Part shown: positions 44,140-52,459 of the stretch, piece by piece | How the letters are laid out: the number at the start of each line of letters is the position of its first letter | Numbering within the stretch: position 1 is the first letter of the stretch | Made by a program: the position numbers and the translations under genes | Assembly (NCBI RefSeq): GCF_004348685.1 | Contig: NZ_SMKO01000036.1 | Span: 1 to 58,860 of the forward strand | Reading direction: 5' to 3' | Length of the DNA stretch: 58,860 bases | Source of the DNA: Nonomuraea deserti | Lineage (GTDB): Bacteria; Actinomycetota; Actinomycetes; Streptosporangiales; Streptosporangiaceae | Notes under the pieces: generated by a model | The model's database searches: none | What the model was told of the DNA's origin: nothing | Seen by the model: only the letters and a program-made list of their open reading frames with translations

Positions 44140-44453
44140 TGGCCGGGCTCGTGACCTCGCTCAAGCCGGGGCAGATCCTCGCGGCCGGCGACTACTTCGC
44201 CGGCCCGTGGCGAGATTTTCAGCACCTGCGCCTGGCGCCTGGACAGCGGGAGGAGTTCGTCGCGGACAATGTCGAACTGGCGGCCTTCGTGATCTCCGGA
44301 AGCGGCTCCGGCGCCATCGGCGACGACTCGGTGCCTTTGCGCGAAGGCGTGTCGCTGACGGTCGGGCTCGGCAGCCGGGTCGCCGTCACAGCGGGTCAGG
44401 AGGGGCTGGACGTGTTCGTGACCAGACTAGACGTGGCCGCGGATCCACGGTGA
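44139..44453 (+). CDS. Small cupin-like protein
   Basis: A 104-residue protein whose ATG shares one base with the cupin stop (TGATG) and whose stop overlaps the GntR start by 4 bp. The sequence is a run of short beta strands (FQHLRLAPGQREEFVADN, LAAFVISGSGSGAIGDDS, SLTVGLGSRVAVTA), which fits a one-module cupin-like barrel without the usual histidine ligands. I do not recognise the family. The tight spacing suggests a subunit or partner of the cupin. Confidence 0.7.
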   Translation: MAGLVTSLKPGQILAAGDYFAGPWRDFQHLRLAPGQREEFVADNVELAAFVISGSGSGAIGDDSVPLREGVSLTVGLGSRVAVTAGQEGLDVFVTRLDVAADPR

Positions 44454-45199
44454 CGGTTACGCGAGCGGACGACGGCGCCGTGGACTCCGGTGAGCGGGAG
44501 CACGGCGTCAGCCTCGTGCACGCCCGGCTGAGAGACGCTCTCATCCGTGGTGAGCTTGAGGCCGGCCAGGTGCTCAGCCAGGTCCAGCTCGCTGAGCGTT
44601 ACGGAGTGAGCCGCACCCCGTTGCGCGAGGCGCTGCGCCTGCTGGAGCGCGAGGGTCTCGTGGTCAGCGAGCCCAGGCGGCGGGTGCGCGTGGCGCCCTT
44701 CTCCATCGAGGACCTCGACCAGATCTACGCCTTGCGCATCAGCCTCGAGATTCTCGCGCTGCGGCTTACCCTCCCCCGCCTCACCGACGAGGCGATCGCC
44801 CGCATCGCCGAGCTGGAGCAGACGATGCGCCGGCACGCGGAGAACCATGACTACGACGCCTGGCACGAACCGCACCGGGAGTTTCATCGATCCTGCCTGA
44901 CGCTCGCCGGCGACAGGCTGCTGGCCGACATCGAGCGGGCCGCCGACCACGCCGAGAGATACCGGTTCTCCTACACCACACAGGTTCCGACGGCCTGGGG
45001 CCAGGGCTTGCGCGAGCACCACGAAATTCTGGTCGCGGTGCGTGACAGGGATGTCGAGGCGGCGAGCGTTGCCCTGGCCCGCCACTACGCGCGTGTGGCC
45101 CTGAGCGCCGCGGCCCTGCTCGTGCCCGAATACGATCCGCGGGCCATTCGCGAGGCGCTCCGCATGGTGCTGCGTTCCCCGGACGACGAGATCGTCTGA
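44450..45199 (+). CDS. GntR-family regulator, FCD (FadR) subfamily
   Basis: A 249-residue regulator. The winged helix (about residues 18-85) has ELEAGQVLSQVQLAERYGVSRTPLREALRLLEREG; the all-helical FCD domain (about 95-230) has the metal-binding pattern Asp in YDAWHEPHREFHRSCL followed by His in REHHEIL and ALARHY. FCD regulators often bind short semi-palindromes such as those with a GTATAC core, matching the four AACTGTATACAGTT-like sites at 35418, 35611, 43557 and 43655. It is last in its own operon and probably represses the whole catabolic region until a carboxylate intermediate binds. Confidence 0.9.
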   Translation: MTVTRADDGAVDSGEREHGVSLVHARLRDALIRGELEAGQVLSQVQLAERYGVSRTPLREALRLLEREGLVVSEPRRRVRVAPFSIEDLDQIYALRISLEILALRLTLPRLTDEAIARIAELEQTMRRHAENHDYDAWHEPHREFHRSCLTLAGDRLLADIERAADHAERYRFSYTTQVPTAWGQGLREHHEILVAVRDRDVEAASVALARHYARVALSAAALLVPEYDPRAIREALRMVLRSPDDEIV

Positions 45200-45236
45200 G
45201 GCGCCGGCCGCCACCTCCGGCGACGCCGCCGGGCGC

Positions 45237-45872
45237 TCAGCCGGGGAGACCGAGGAGGGGCAGGCAGGCCGGCAGGTTGTGGATCGCGAAACCGGGTGGC
45301 TCCTGCCAGTCCTCCCTGGCCAGGCGGAAGCGCCGGGTGACGGCCGGCTTGCCCTGGCGGTCGTGGACCGTGATGCCGTCCTCCCGGTAGCCGAGCTTCC
45401 TCGTCACCGCCAGCGAGGCGTTGTTGTCCTCGAACGCCTCGGTCGTGGCGTGGCGCGCCTCCAGCCCGGCGAAGGCGAGGTGCAACACCGCTCTGCGCAT
45501 CTCGGTGCCGATGCCCTTGCCCTGGAAGCGCTGCCCCAGCCACGAGCCGGTGCCGACCTCGCGGGTGACCGCGAAGGACGTGGCCGTGATGCCCTGCGTG
45601 CCGACGATCTGGCCCTCGTACACGACCACGAAGTCGATCGACCACTTCTCCGGGGTGAGCGAGCTCCACGCGCGGAAGTGGTACTGCAGCGTGCTCCTGG
45701 CCCGCTCGGCGGGCTCGGCGTCCGTCCAGGGGAAGAAGAACGGCATGAATCCCGTCTCGTGGACGCCCTCGGCGGCGCGGTCTGCGAGCTCGTCGAGGTC
45801 GTCGAGTGAGGGGAGACGCAGCTCCAGGAGGGGCGTCGTGATGGACAGGTCGAACAGGGGCCAGTTGCGCAT
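45237..45872 (-). CDS. GNAT-family N-acetyltransferase (RimJ/RimL-like)
   Basis: A 211-residue acetyltransferase. The acetyl-CoA loop is LGQRFQGKGIGTEMRRAVL, followed by FEDNNASLAVTRKLGYREDG, the RimJ/RimL-type ending. It acetylates an amino group on a protein or small molecule; the target is unknown. It converges on the GntR gene. I chose the ATG at 45872 (MRNWPLFDL); an ATG 18 bases upstream is in frame and lies inside a small hairpin. Confidence 0.82.
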   Translation of the reverse strand: MRNWPLFDLSITTPLLELRLPSLDDLDELADRAAEGVHETGFMPFFFPWTDAEPAERARSTLQYHFRAWSSLTPEKWSIDFVVVYEGQIVGTQGITATSFAVTREVGTGSWLGQRFQGKGIGTEMRRAVLHLAFAGLEARHATTEAFEDNNASLAVTRKLGYREDGITVHDRQGKPAVTRRFRLAREDWQEPPGFAIHNLPACLPLLGLPG

Positions 45873-45900
45873 ACCACCGCATGGTGGCATCCGGCGCGCC

Positions 45901-45969
45901 CGTTCGCGAACGATTTTCGCCGGCAGTCGCCGGGAGCGATAGTCGAATAAACGGGGAATGCCCGTTTAT
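45901..45969. promoter_or_regulatory. Palindrome and hairpin in the GNAT/L,D-transpeptidase gap
   Basis: CGTTCGCGAACG (45901-45912) is a perfect 12-bp palindrome. ATAAACGGG (45947-45955) and CCCGTTTAT (45961-45969) form a perfect 9-bp stem with a 5-base loop. Both lie between divergent genes, so they may be operators; the hairpin could instead be an RNA element in the transpeptidase leader. Confidence 0.4.
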
Positions 45970-46053
45970 AGCGGGATTCGTTAATTCGCTGCCTTTACCG
46001 GACAAAACCCATGCATGAGGTGATTTCTCGACGATGTGGGTAGGCATCGAATT

Positions 46054-46782
46054 ATGATCATAAAATTTCGGAGAATCGGCGCTTTCGCCGTTGGATGCGG
46101 GGTGCCCTTGCTGATGGGCATACCCGCGATGGCGGACAGGGACATTCCCGTACCGGTGGAGCAGGCCGAAGTGAAGGCGCCCGTCCTGCGGCCGGGCGAC
46201 CGCGGCAGGGAGGTCGAACGGCTCCAGCGGCGGCTGCACCAGGGCCGCTACTACTTCGGCAAGATCAACGGGCGCTACGACGAGCAGACGAAGTTCGCCG
46301 TCTGGGCGCTGCAGAAGAGCCACCGGATGGAGACGCGGGGCGCGGTGGGGCCGGAGGTCTGGCGGGCGCTCGACCGGCGGCTCCGCACGCGTGCGCTCGT
46401 GCCCAACGGCCCGGCGAACCGGGTCGAGGTCAGGCTGCGCGACCAGTTGCTGATCGTCTACCGCCAGCACCGTCCCGCGCTGATCTCGCACATCTCCAGC
46501 GGCGCCCAGCGGCGCTGGTGCCTCAACGGGCGTTGCGGCGACGCGGTCACGCCCGTGGGCGACTTCCGCGTCAACCGCCGGGCGCCCGGGTGGACGACCG
46601 GGCCGCTCGGGTCGATGTACAACTCCCTGTACTTCGTCGGCGGAATCGCGATGCACGGCTCCACGAAAGTCCCGAATCGGCCGGCGTCCCACGGATGCGT
46701 ACGGGTCCCGATGGAAACGTCCAAGCGGCTCTACGAAATGGTGGGCATGGGAGAGCCGGTGTATGTGCGACAAAGTTGGTAA
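46054..46782 (+). CDS. L,D-transpeptidase (YkuD) with peptidoglycan-binding domain
   Basis: A 242-residue secreted enzyme. The signal peptide ends near PAMA (about residue 27). A PG_binding_1 domain (about 45-110) has LRPGDRGREVERLQRRLHQG, followed by a YkuD domain with MHGSTKVPNRPASHGCVRVP holding the catalytic Cys and its His. It forms 3-3 cross-links in peptidoglycan or attaches proteins to it. The start is uncertain: a GTG at 46036 adds six residues, and neither start has a strong ribosome site. Confidence 0.9.
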   Translation: MIIKFRRIGAFAVGCGVPLLMGIPAMADRDIPVPVEQAEVKAPVLRPGDRGREVERLQRRLHQGRYYFGKINGRYDEQTKFAVWALQKSHRMETRGAVGPEVWRALDRRLRTRALVPNGPANRVEVRLRDQLLIVYRQHRPALISHISSGAQRRWCLNGRCGDAVTPVGDFRVNRRAPGWTTGPLGSMYNSLYFVGGIAMHGSTKVPNRPASHGCVRVPMETSKRLYEMVGMGEPVYVRQSW

Positions 46783-46886
46783 TTCCTGAAATATTTGGAT
46801 ATGTCGGTGCGAATGCCGCCAGCAGCGCAGCCCGCCGCGGCGTCGCCGAAGGCGACGGGAGACGACGGGCGGCGACGGCGAAGGCC

Positions 46887-46932
46887 GATCGGCGGCGGCG
46901 AGCGGAGGCGATCGGCGGCGGCGAGCGGAGGC
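46887..46932. repeat. Tandem 23-bp direct repeat
   Basis: Two perfect adjoining copies of a 23-bp unit starting GATCGGCGGCGGCGAGCGG, with a partial third copy after them. It lies in the 208-bp gap between the convergent transpeptidase and NuoF-like genes; the rest of that gap is GC-rich with no gene. Confidence 0.7.
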
Positions 46933-46990
46933 CGACCGGCGGCGACGGCTGGCGGCAGGCCGTGCCGCTGGCGCATTCGTCCCCCGCGCG

Positions 46991-48610
46991 TCACCCCGCC
47001 GTGCCTCCGACCCTCGAGACGTTCGGGCCGGTGCCCAGGCGCGTGAGCCTGGGCATGCTCGCCCCGGCCTTCCTGAGCACGCCGTCCTTGACCAGCCGCA
47101 GGGGCGAGCCGGCGGGCGCGGGGCCGCCCCCGGCGGTCTGGGCGAGCCGCAGGGCCAGCGCCGGGCACATGTCGACCGCCCGCCGCGCCTCCTTGGCCAG
47201 ATGGCCGGGGACGTTCCTGAACGACGGGAACCCGTAGTCGTCCAGGTCCACGAACTCCGGCAGCAGGTGCGCGCAGAGCCCGTGCCCCTGGCAGCGGGAC
47301 CAGTCGACCTCCAGCCGGTACTCGGGGTCGGCCTCGCGCTCGGGCATCGGCAGCACGCCGCGGATCGGCCGGCCGCACGAGCCGTGCTCCAGGTGCTGCG
47401 CGATCTCGGTCTCGAACGCGTCCAGCGCCGACAACACGAACTTCGCCGTGCCGTCGGGGTGGAAGCACGCCCCGCGCCGCTCGACGCCGCGCACGCAGCG
47501 GCGTACGGCGTCCACCGAACCCGTGCCCTCGACCAGCGCGTACATGGCCCTGGCGATGTCCGGCAGGCCGAGGCGGCACGGGCCGCACTGGCCGGCCGAC
47601 TCGGCCGCCAGGTAGGCCGACACCCTGGCGGCCTCGCCGAGCGCGCAGGTGGACTCGCCGAGCGGGACGATGATCCCGGCCCCGAGAGTCGCTCCTGCCT
47701 GCTTCATGCCCTCGCGCGAGAGCACGGCCGTCTGGACGACCTCCGCGGACAACCACGCGCCGTGGTAGCCGCCGATGAGCACGCCGTCGCCGATCTCGGC
47801 CTCGGTCAGCGCGAGCACGTCGGCCAGGTAGGTGCCCGTGGGCGCCTCGATGACCGCGCCCTGGGCCGCGCCGCCGCTGACGGTGAGCAGGATGGTGCCG
47901 GGCTCCTTGCTGGTGCCGATCTCGGCGTACTTCTCGGGGCCGTACTCCGCCAGCAGGGCGAACTGCGCGTACGTCTCCGTGTTGGACAGCAGGGTCGGCA
48001 GCCCGTCCACACCGCTCGTCGCGGCCCGCTTCTTGCGGCCGGGCGGGATGCCCTCCTCGCCGTTCACGGCTTTGACCAGCGCGCCCCCTTCGCCGGAGAT
48101 GAACCTCTCCTTGATCCCGACCACGCGGATCGGGACGCGGCTCTCCGCACCGCCCGACACGTTCGCGGCCCGGCGCTCGGCCACGGCGGCGGCGACGGAC
48201 GCCTCGGCGACCTCGCCACCGGCCGTGGCGACGACCACCTCGCGGGCGCCCAGCGCCTCGGCGGCCAGCACCGCGCCGTCCAGCACCAGGTGGGGGTTGC
48301 GGGTGAGCAGCATGGCGTCCTTGGAACTGGCCGGCTCGCCTTCGGCCCCGTTGACCAGCACCACGCTCTCGCCCGTGCCCGCCGCGTCGGCGACCGCCCG
48401 CAGCTTGCGCGCGAACGGGAAGGCCGCGCCTCCCCGCCCGCGCATGTCCACGTCGTTGGCATGGGAGATGAGCTCGCCCAGCTCGCGCGGGTCCACGACT
48501 CCGTGGAGCGTGCGGTGCGCGGGCAGGTCGAGCCGGCGGCAGTGGTCGAGCCCGGCGGTGAGCCGGGCCGGACCCATGCGTAAAACCCGGGGAACTCGGG
48601 CCGGAATCAA
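46991..48610 (-). CDS. NuoF-like flavoprotein fused to a C-terminal 3Fe-4S ferredoxin
   Basis: A 539-residue protein. Residues 1-420 resemble NADH dehydrogenase subunit F: the FMN/NADH loop RGRGGAAFPFARK, NGAEGEPASSKD, an SLBB-like middle, and an iron-sulfur site with CGPCRLGLPD and later cysteines (ERRGACF). The C-terminal 90 residues have CQGHGLCAHLLPEF and VDMCPALAL, a short ferredoxin like those serving cytochromes P450. It probably takes electrons from NAD(P)H and passes them to the membrane protein encoded 31 bp upstream. The TTG at 48610 has AGGAG 5 bases upstream. Confidence 0.82.
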   Translation of the reverse strand: MIPARVPRVLRMGPARLTAGLDHCRRLDLPAHRTLHGVVDPRELGELISHANDVDMRGRGGAAFPFARKLRAVADAAGTGESVVLVNGAEGEPASSKDAMLLTRNPHLVLDGAVLAAEALGAREVVVATAGGEVAEASVAAAVAERRAANVSGGAESRVPIRVVGIKERFISGEGGALVKAVNGEEGIPPGRKKRAATSGVDGLPTLLSNTETYAQFALLAEYGPEKYAEIGTSKEPGTILLTVSGGAAQGAVIEAPTGTYLADVLALTEAEIGDGVLIGGYHGAWLSAEVVQTAVLSREGMKQAGATLGAGIIVPLGESTCALGEAARVSAYLAAESAGQCGPCRLGLPDIARAMYALVEGTGSVDAVRRCVRGVERRGACFHPDGTAKFVLSALDAFETEIAQHLEHGSCGRPIRGVLPMPEREADPEYRLEVDWSRCQGHGLCAHLLPEFVDLDDYGFPSFRNVPGHLAKEARRAVDMCPALALRLAQTAGGGPAPAGSPLRLVKDGVLRKAGASMPRLTRLGTGPNVSRVGGTAG

Positions 48611-48641
48611 GGTCGCTCCTGATCAGTCGTCGCGGGCAGGC

Positions 48642-49499
48642 TCATCCGGCCTCCCGGTATCTGCGCCTGGCGTCGGCGAGGCTCACGGGTGCGTTGACGT
48701 TCACCGCGGCGGCCCGGGTGGCGGCCCGGGTGGCGGCCTGGCTTGCGGCGGGGACCGCGACCTTCTGCGGCCGTTCGTTCGGCACGCCCGCGGCGGCCGG
48801 CGACGCCACCGCCGGCCCTTCGACCCTCTCGGGCACGATCGACGGCCGGCGCAGCGAGGCCAGCACCCGCACGCAGAGCGCGGAGCCGACCGCCGCGAGG
48901 CAGGCCACGTAGGACCAGGCCACCCAGCCGGCCGGCGGACGGCCGGCGGTGAGCCCGTGCATGATGCCGACCGGCCAGGCCACGTACGCGGCGGCGTGGA
49001 GGATCCGCCACATCCATGGCCTGGTCCGGACGGCGAAGCGCCCCCTCAGCATTCCCGTGACCACGGCCAGGACCATCAGGTCGAAGGCCAGCGCGCCGAA
49101 CCCCACGTAGAGCCCGGCGACGGGGACGACCGCCGCCCCCAGCGGCACGTGCCCCAGGCTGATCATGAGGGTGATGTGCGTGATCAGGTAGGCCAGCCCG
49201 ATGAACGCGGTGGCTCTGTGCGCGAGCTGGGCCCTGACCCGGTTGGCCGGTGTCAGGAAGACGCGTTCGGTGGTGAGCAGGCCGAGCGCGACCGTCGCGG
49301 TCAGCAGCACCAGGGCGAACACGCCCGCGTAGAACTCGAGGAAGCCCACCCCTCGGCCGAGCAGCGCCACGCCACGTTCCGTCCTGGCCAGCGCGAACGC
49401 CGATAACAGGATGGCCATGATCGAGGCGCTCGCCCCCAGCCGGACGCTTCTGGTGTCCAGCTTGGTGGGGGCGTGCCTGGGGGATCGTCTGTGGAGCAT
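48642..49499 (-). CDS. Ferric-reductase-like transmembrane protein
   Basis: A 285-residue membrane protein with about six helices and a 70-residue Ala/Val-rich cytoplasmic tail. Paired histidines in the helices (LAHRATAF, LITHITLM and ILHAAAYVAWPVGIMHG) fit a b-type haem protein of the ferric-reductase-like domain. It is probably the electron acceptor of the NuoF-ferredoxin protein. The ATG has GGAGGG upstream. The acceptor outside the membrane is unknown. Confidence 0.8.
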   Translation of the reverse strand: MLHRRSPRHAPTKLDTRSVRLGASASIMAILLSAFALARTERGVALLGRGVGFLEFYAGVFALVLLTATVALGLLTTERVFLTPANRVRAQLAHRATAFIGLAYLITHITLMISLGHVPLGAAVVPVAGLYVGFGALAFDLMVLAVVTGMLRGRFAVRTRPWMWRILHAAAYVAWPVGIMHGLTAGRPPAGWVAWSYVACLAAVGSALCVRVLASLRRPSIVPERVEGPAVASPAAAGVPNERPQKVAVPAASQAATRAATRAAAVNVNAPVSLADARRRYREAG

Positions 49500-49565
49500 C
49501 TATTTCCCTCCAAGGTCGGGTGAGGGTGCGACTCGGAAGGCTGGTGCCCGTGAGGGCATGTCAGA

Positions 49566-51155
49566 TCAGCAACGGCGGCCCCGGTTGATGCATGAGACGA
49601 CGGTCTGCATCAGCCGATCGGGCATCACATTGACGAAGTCGCCGTGGTCGGTGACCGGATTGTGCTTCTGCTCGGGGAAGGCGTCCACGGCGTACGACGG
49701 GCCTTGTGGGACGTTGTACGCGAGGGTCATGCGGAGTTGGGGAATCGCCCGAGTGCCCTGAGGGCAGGCACCGTTCTGGTCGGGGAAGACCACGTGCGTC
49801 CGGTGATTGGCGCTGTCGGTGTTCTGGCCGTCCCAGCAGCTAGGGAAGTCCAGGATACGAAGAACCTGACTGCCACGCGGGCAAAGCGTGTATTTGTCGG
49901 GACTTATGCGATTTTGGAATCCCGAGCAGCTCCAGCCGGCCTTGGCGTTGGCGCCACCGTTCGTGGCGGCCTTGGCGTCACCGGTGATGATCCGCATGAA
50001 CCTCGGCATCGCCACGACGTCGCCGGTCGGGTTACCGCGGAACTGGAGCGTCGCGGCGCGGGGCAGCAGCAGCCGGCCGACGTTGCCGTCGGGGTCGTCG
50101 GCGTTCTCGTCCGACCTGCGGTCCCTGATCACGGGCCAGTAGTACGTGGACTTGTCGCCCAGCCGGCAGGTGGTTCCCGCGGCGGCCAGGCTCTCGTCGG
50201 TGGAGAACTCGTCCGTCGACAGGTTGCCCACGTAGTCGTGCAGGTGGTGCGCCCCGTTGGCCACGCCGGGCGCGACGATGAAGTTGGCGGGGTTGTTGTG
50301 GCGGTTCTGGTTGGTGCCGCAGCGGGAGACGAACGAGCCGCGGGAGCCGTCCCTGCCGATCCGCGCCTCGTTGACCGGCTGGACCTGGCGGATGTTGACG
50401 AAGTCCTGGGGGAACGGTCCGAGGTCGGCGCACTCTTCCCCGTCACCGCTCTGGGTGGGGGAGGGTGAGGGCGACGCCGTTCCCGGCGGGGGCGCGCTCT
50501 GCGTCGGGTCGGCGGTGGGGTCGTCGGTCGGATTCTCGGTCGGGTCGTCGGTCGGGTCGTCGGTCGGGTTGTCGGTCGGGTTGCCGGTGGGGTCGGCGGT
50601 GGGGTCGTCGTTCGGGTCCTGGGTCCGCGTCGGGCGGGGGTCCGGCCGGCCGCGGCGTGACTGCACCGTGGCGCTCTCCTCGGGCTCGGGGGCGCGCGCC
50701 GTGTCGTCCGGCGAGCCGGCAGGGTCGGCCACCGCGGCGCCGCCTCCCTGGGGAGCCTGCTGATCGGCGTCCTGCTGATCCTGCCGCCGGTCCTGGCCCT
50801 GGTCCTGGCCCTGGTCCTGGCCCTGGCCCTGGTCCTGGCCCTGGTCCTGGCCCTGGTCCTGGCCCTGGTCCTGGTTGGGGTTCTGCTGGTCCTGGTTGGG
50901 GTCCTGCTGGTCCTGGTTCTGGTCGGGGTCCCGCTGGTCGCGGTCCTGGCCCTGGTTCCGTCCGTTCCTGTTCCGCTGGTCGGAGTCTCGCCGCTGATTC
51001 TGATCCCGCTGTTCCTGCTGCTGCGACGGGGACTCGGCCGGGTCGCAGTGGTCGGCACGTGCCGGGCCGACCCCGATGACGGCCGCGGACACCAGCCCGC
51101 TCGCCGTCACGGCCAGAGCGGACACGGCCGCGGCCATGCGTCTGGATCTCCTCAT
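49566..51155 (-). CDS. Secreted DUF1996 protein with long low-complexity linkers
   Basis: A 529-residue exported protein. The signal peptide (about 1-35) ends near PARA. Residues about 45-130 are a Gln/Asp repeat (QDQG units) and about 175-235 a second repeat (NPTDDPT units), both flexible linkers. From about 245 a DUF1996 domain follows: FVNIRQVQPVNEARIGRDG, NGAHHLHDYVGN, YWPVIRD, CPRGSQVLRILDFPSCWDG and HRTHVVFP, with conserved His and Cys. The domain's function is unknown. The ATG overlaps the stop of the DUF4142 gene by 4 bp. Confidence 0.85.
   Translation of the reverse strand: MRRSRRMAAAVSALAVTASGLVSAAVIGVGPARADHCDPAESPSQQQEQRDQNQRRDSDQRNRNGRNQGQDRDQRDPDQNQDQQDPNQDQQNPNQDQGQDQGQDQGQDQGQGQDQGQDQGQDRRQDQQDADQQAPQGGGAAVADPAGSPDDTARAPEPEESATVQSRRGRPDPRPTRTQDPNDDPTADPTGNPTDNPTDDPTDDPTENPTDDPTADPTQSAPPPGTASPSPSPTQSGDGEECADLGPFPQDFVNIRQVQPVNEARIGRDGSRGSFVSRCGTNQNRHNNPANFIVAPGVANGAHHLHDYVGNLSTDEFSTDESLAAAGTTCRLGDKSTYYWPVIRDRRSDENADDPDGNVGRLLLPRAATLQFRGNPTGDVVAMPRFMRIITGDAKAATNGGANAKAGWSCSGFQNRISPDKYTLCPRGSQVLRILDFPSCWDGQNTDSANHRTHVVFPDQNGACPQGTRAIPQLRMTLAYNVPQGPSYAVDAFPEQKHNPVTDHGDFVNVMPDRLMQTVVSCINRGRRC
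50502..50622. repeat. DNA repeat encoding NPTDDPT-type units
   Basis: Imperfect 12-bp units of GTCGGTCGGGTC type repeat through this stretch of the DUF1996 gene, encoding a Pro/Thr/Asp linker. Copy number may vary between strains. Confidence 0.75.
50791..50880. repeat. DNA repeat encoding Gln-Asp units
   Basis: Near-perfect 12-bp units of CCTGGTCCTGGC type, encoding QDQG on the minus strand. A less regular continuation extends to about 50990. Confidence 0.8.
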
Positions 51156-51832
51156 GTGTGTCTCCTCTTATCGACCGCCAACGCGACGGGTGGAGCTGGC
51201 GCGGGCGCGGGAGGCTCCGGCAGGGCGTTGTGGTCGACCAGGCCGGTGGACTCCAGCAGCGCCATGTGCCTCATGACGAATTTCACGCACTCCTCGGCGA
51301 ACTTCCTGATCTCGGAGTTGCGGGTTCCAGCCCGCACGGCCGCGACGACGGTGAAGACCTTGCCGTGCGCGGCACGCAGCAGGTTCGCGTAGTCCTTGTC
51401 GAAGGCGGGCCCGCTCTCCGCGGCGAGCTGGGCCATCCAGCTCTGCTGCTGCGGGCTGGGCTCGTCAGGCAGGGCCACGCCCAGCTTCTTCGCGACCTGA
51501 CGGGTCAGCAGGTCCAGCCTCATGTGATCTTCCATGATCAGCCTGCCGACTTCCTTGACACGTTGGGACTCGGCGCGGGTCCTGGCGTACTCGCCTGCGG
51601 GCATCTCCCAGAGGCCGGCCTGCCGTACCTTGACCACCAGGTCGCGGTCGGCGGCCGTGAGAGGCCCCGTGGACGTCTGCGCCCACTGGGCGGCCGCGGG
51701 ATCGATCACTGGTGGCATGACCAGCAAAATCGTCACCGCGGCCGCCACGACGAAGCCGCCGAGCATGAACACCTCGCCGCGCAAAAGCCTGTGCATGGTC
51801 GGAGGTACGCGGGGTTCACGACCCTGGTTCAC
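51152..51832 (-). CDS. DUF4142-domain protein with N-terminal membrane anchor
   Basis: A 226-residue protein with one hydrophobic segment (about 22-40, signal or anchor) followed by a helical DUF4142 domain: LTAADRDLVVKVRQAGLWEM, EVGRLIMEDHMRLD, and LLRAAHGKVFTVVAAVRAGT. The fold is ferritin-like. The C-terminal tail is Pro/Ala-rich. It is the first gene of a minus-strand unit with the DUF1996 gene (4-bp overlap), divergent from an ECF sigma factor. The GTG start at 51832 is uncertain; an ATG 12 codons later (MHRLLRGEV) is equally good. Confidence 0.78.
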   Translation of the reverse strand: MNQGREPRVPPTMHRLLRGEVFMLGGFVVAAAVTILLVMPPVIDPAAAQWAQTSTGPLTAADRDLVVKVRQAGLWEMPAGEYARTRAESQRVKEVGRLIMEDHMRLDLLTRQVAKKLGVALPDEPSPQQQSWMAQLAAESGPAFDKDYANLLRAAHGKVFTVVAAVRAGTRNSEIRKFAEECVKFVMRHMALLESTGLVDHNALPEPPAPAPAPPVALAVDKRRHT

Positions 51833-51904
51833 CTATGGCCGGAGATAGTTAGAAATGACTGGAGTTATCGGAGTGGCTACCGCTTGGATAACGAAGGTGT
51901 AAAG

Positions 51905-52459
51905 ATGTGCCCCGTGCTAGGTCACCTCGACGGCAGGTTCGAGAGTGCGGATGCCGAGGCGGAGCACCGCATTGCGGTGCTTTACCAGGAGTTCGGCGGC
52001 CCTCTGCTGCGACACGTCCGCAAATCCACAGGTAACGACCTTCAGTGGGCCGAAGACGTTGTGCAGGAGACGCTCGTCCGGGCCTGGCGGAACTCGGCAA
52101 GACTGCAATGGGAACCAAGCCTTATATGGGCGTGGCTGCTTACCGTGGCCCGTCGCATAGTCATTGATGGTCGTCGGCGGAAGAGCGTTCGGCCGCAGGA
52201 GGTCGAGCCGCCCGAAGTCGACATGATGGCGGTGCCGGACGGTTCGGATCGGGCTCTGTCGGCGATGGTCGTCGCGGACGCCCTCCGAAGCCTGTCCGCG
52301 GAACACCGCGAAGTCATTGAGCAGACCTACCTTCGAGACCGTACGATAAGTGAGGCGGCGGAGATTCTGGGGATCCCGCCGGGCACGGTGAAGTCCCGGC
52401 TCTACTACGGAATCCGGGCTCTCCGCGAACTGCTGCGGGACAAGGGGGTAGCCGGCTGA
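51905..52459 (+). CDS. ECF-family RNA polymerase sigma factor
   Basis: A 184-residue sigma factor. Region 2 (about 20-90) has LYQEFGGPLLRHVRK, WAEDVVQETLVRAWRN and LLTVARRIVIDGRRR; region 4 (about 125-180) has LSAEHREVIEQTYLRD and ISEAAEILGIPPGTVKSRLYYGIRAL. There is no extra C-terminal domain. The ATG at 51905 has GAAGG upstream. The stop shares one base with the start of the zinc-finger gene (TGATG), its probable anti-sigma factor. The divergent DUF4142/DUF1996 unit is a likely target. Confidence 0.92.
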   Translation: MCPVLGHLDGRFESADAEAEHRIAVLYQEFGGPLLRHVRKSTGNDLQWAEDVVQETLVRAWRNSARLQWEPSLIWAWLLTVARRIVIDGRRRKSVRPQEVEPPEVDMMAVPDGSDRALSAMVVADALRSLSAEHREVIEQTYLRDRTISEAAEILGIPPGTVKSRLYYGIRALRELLRDKGVAG

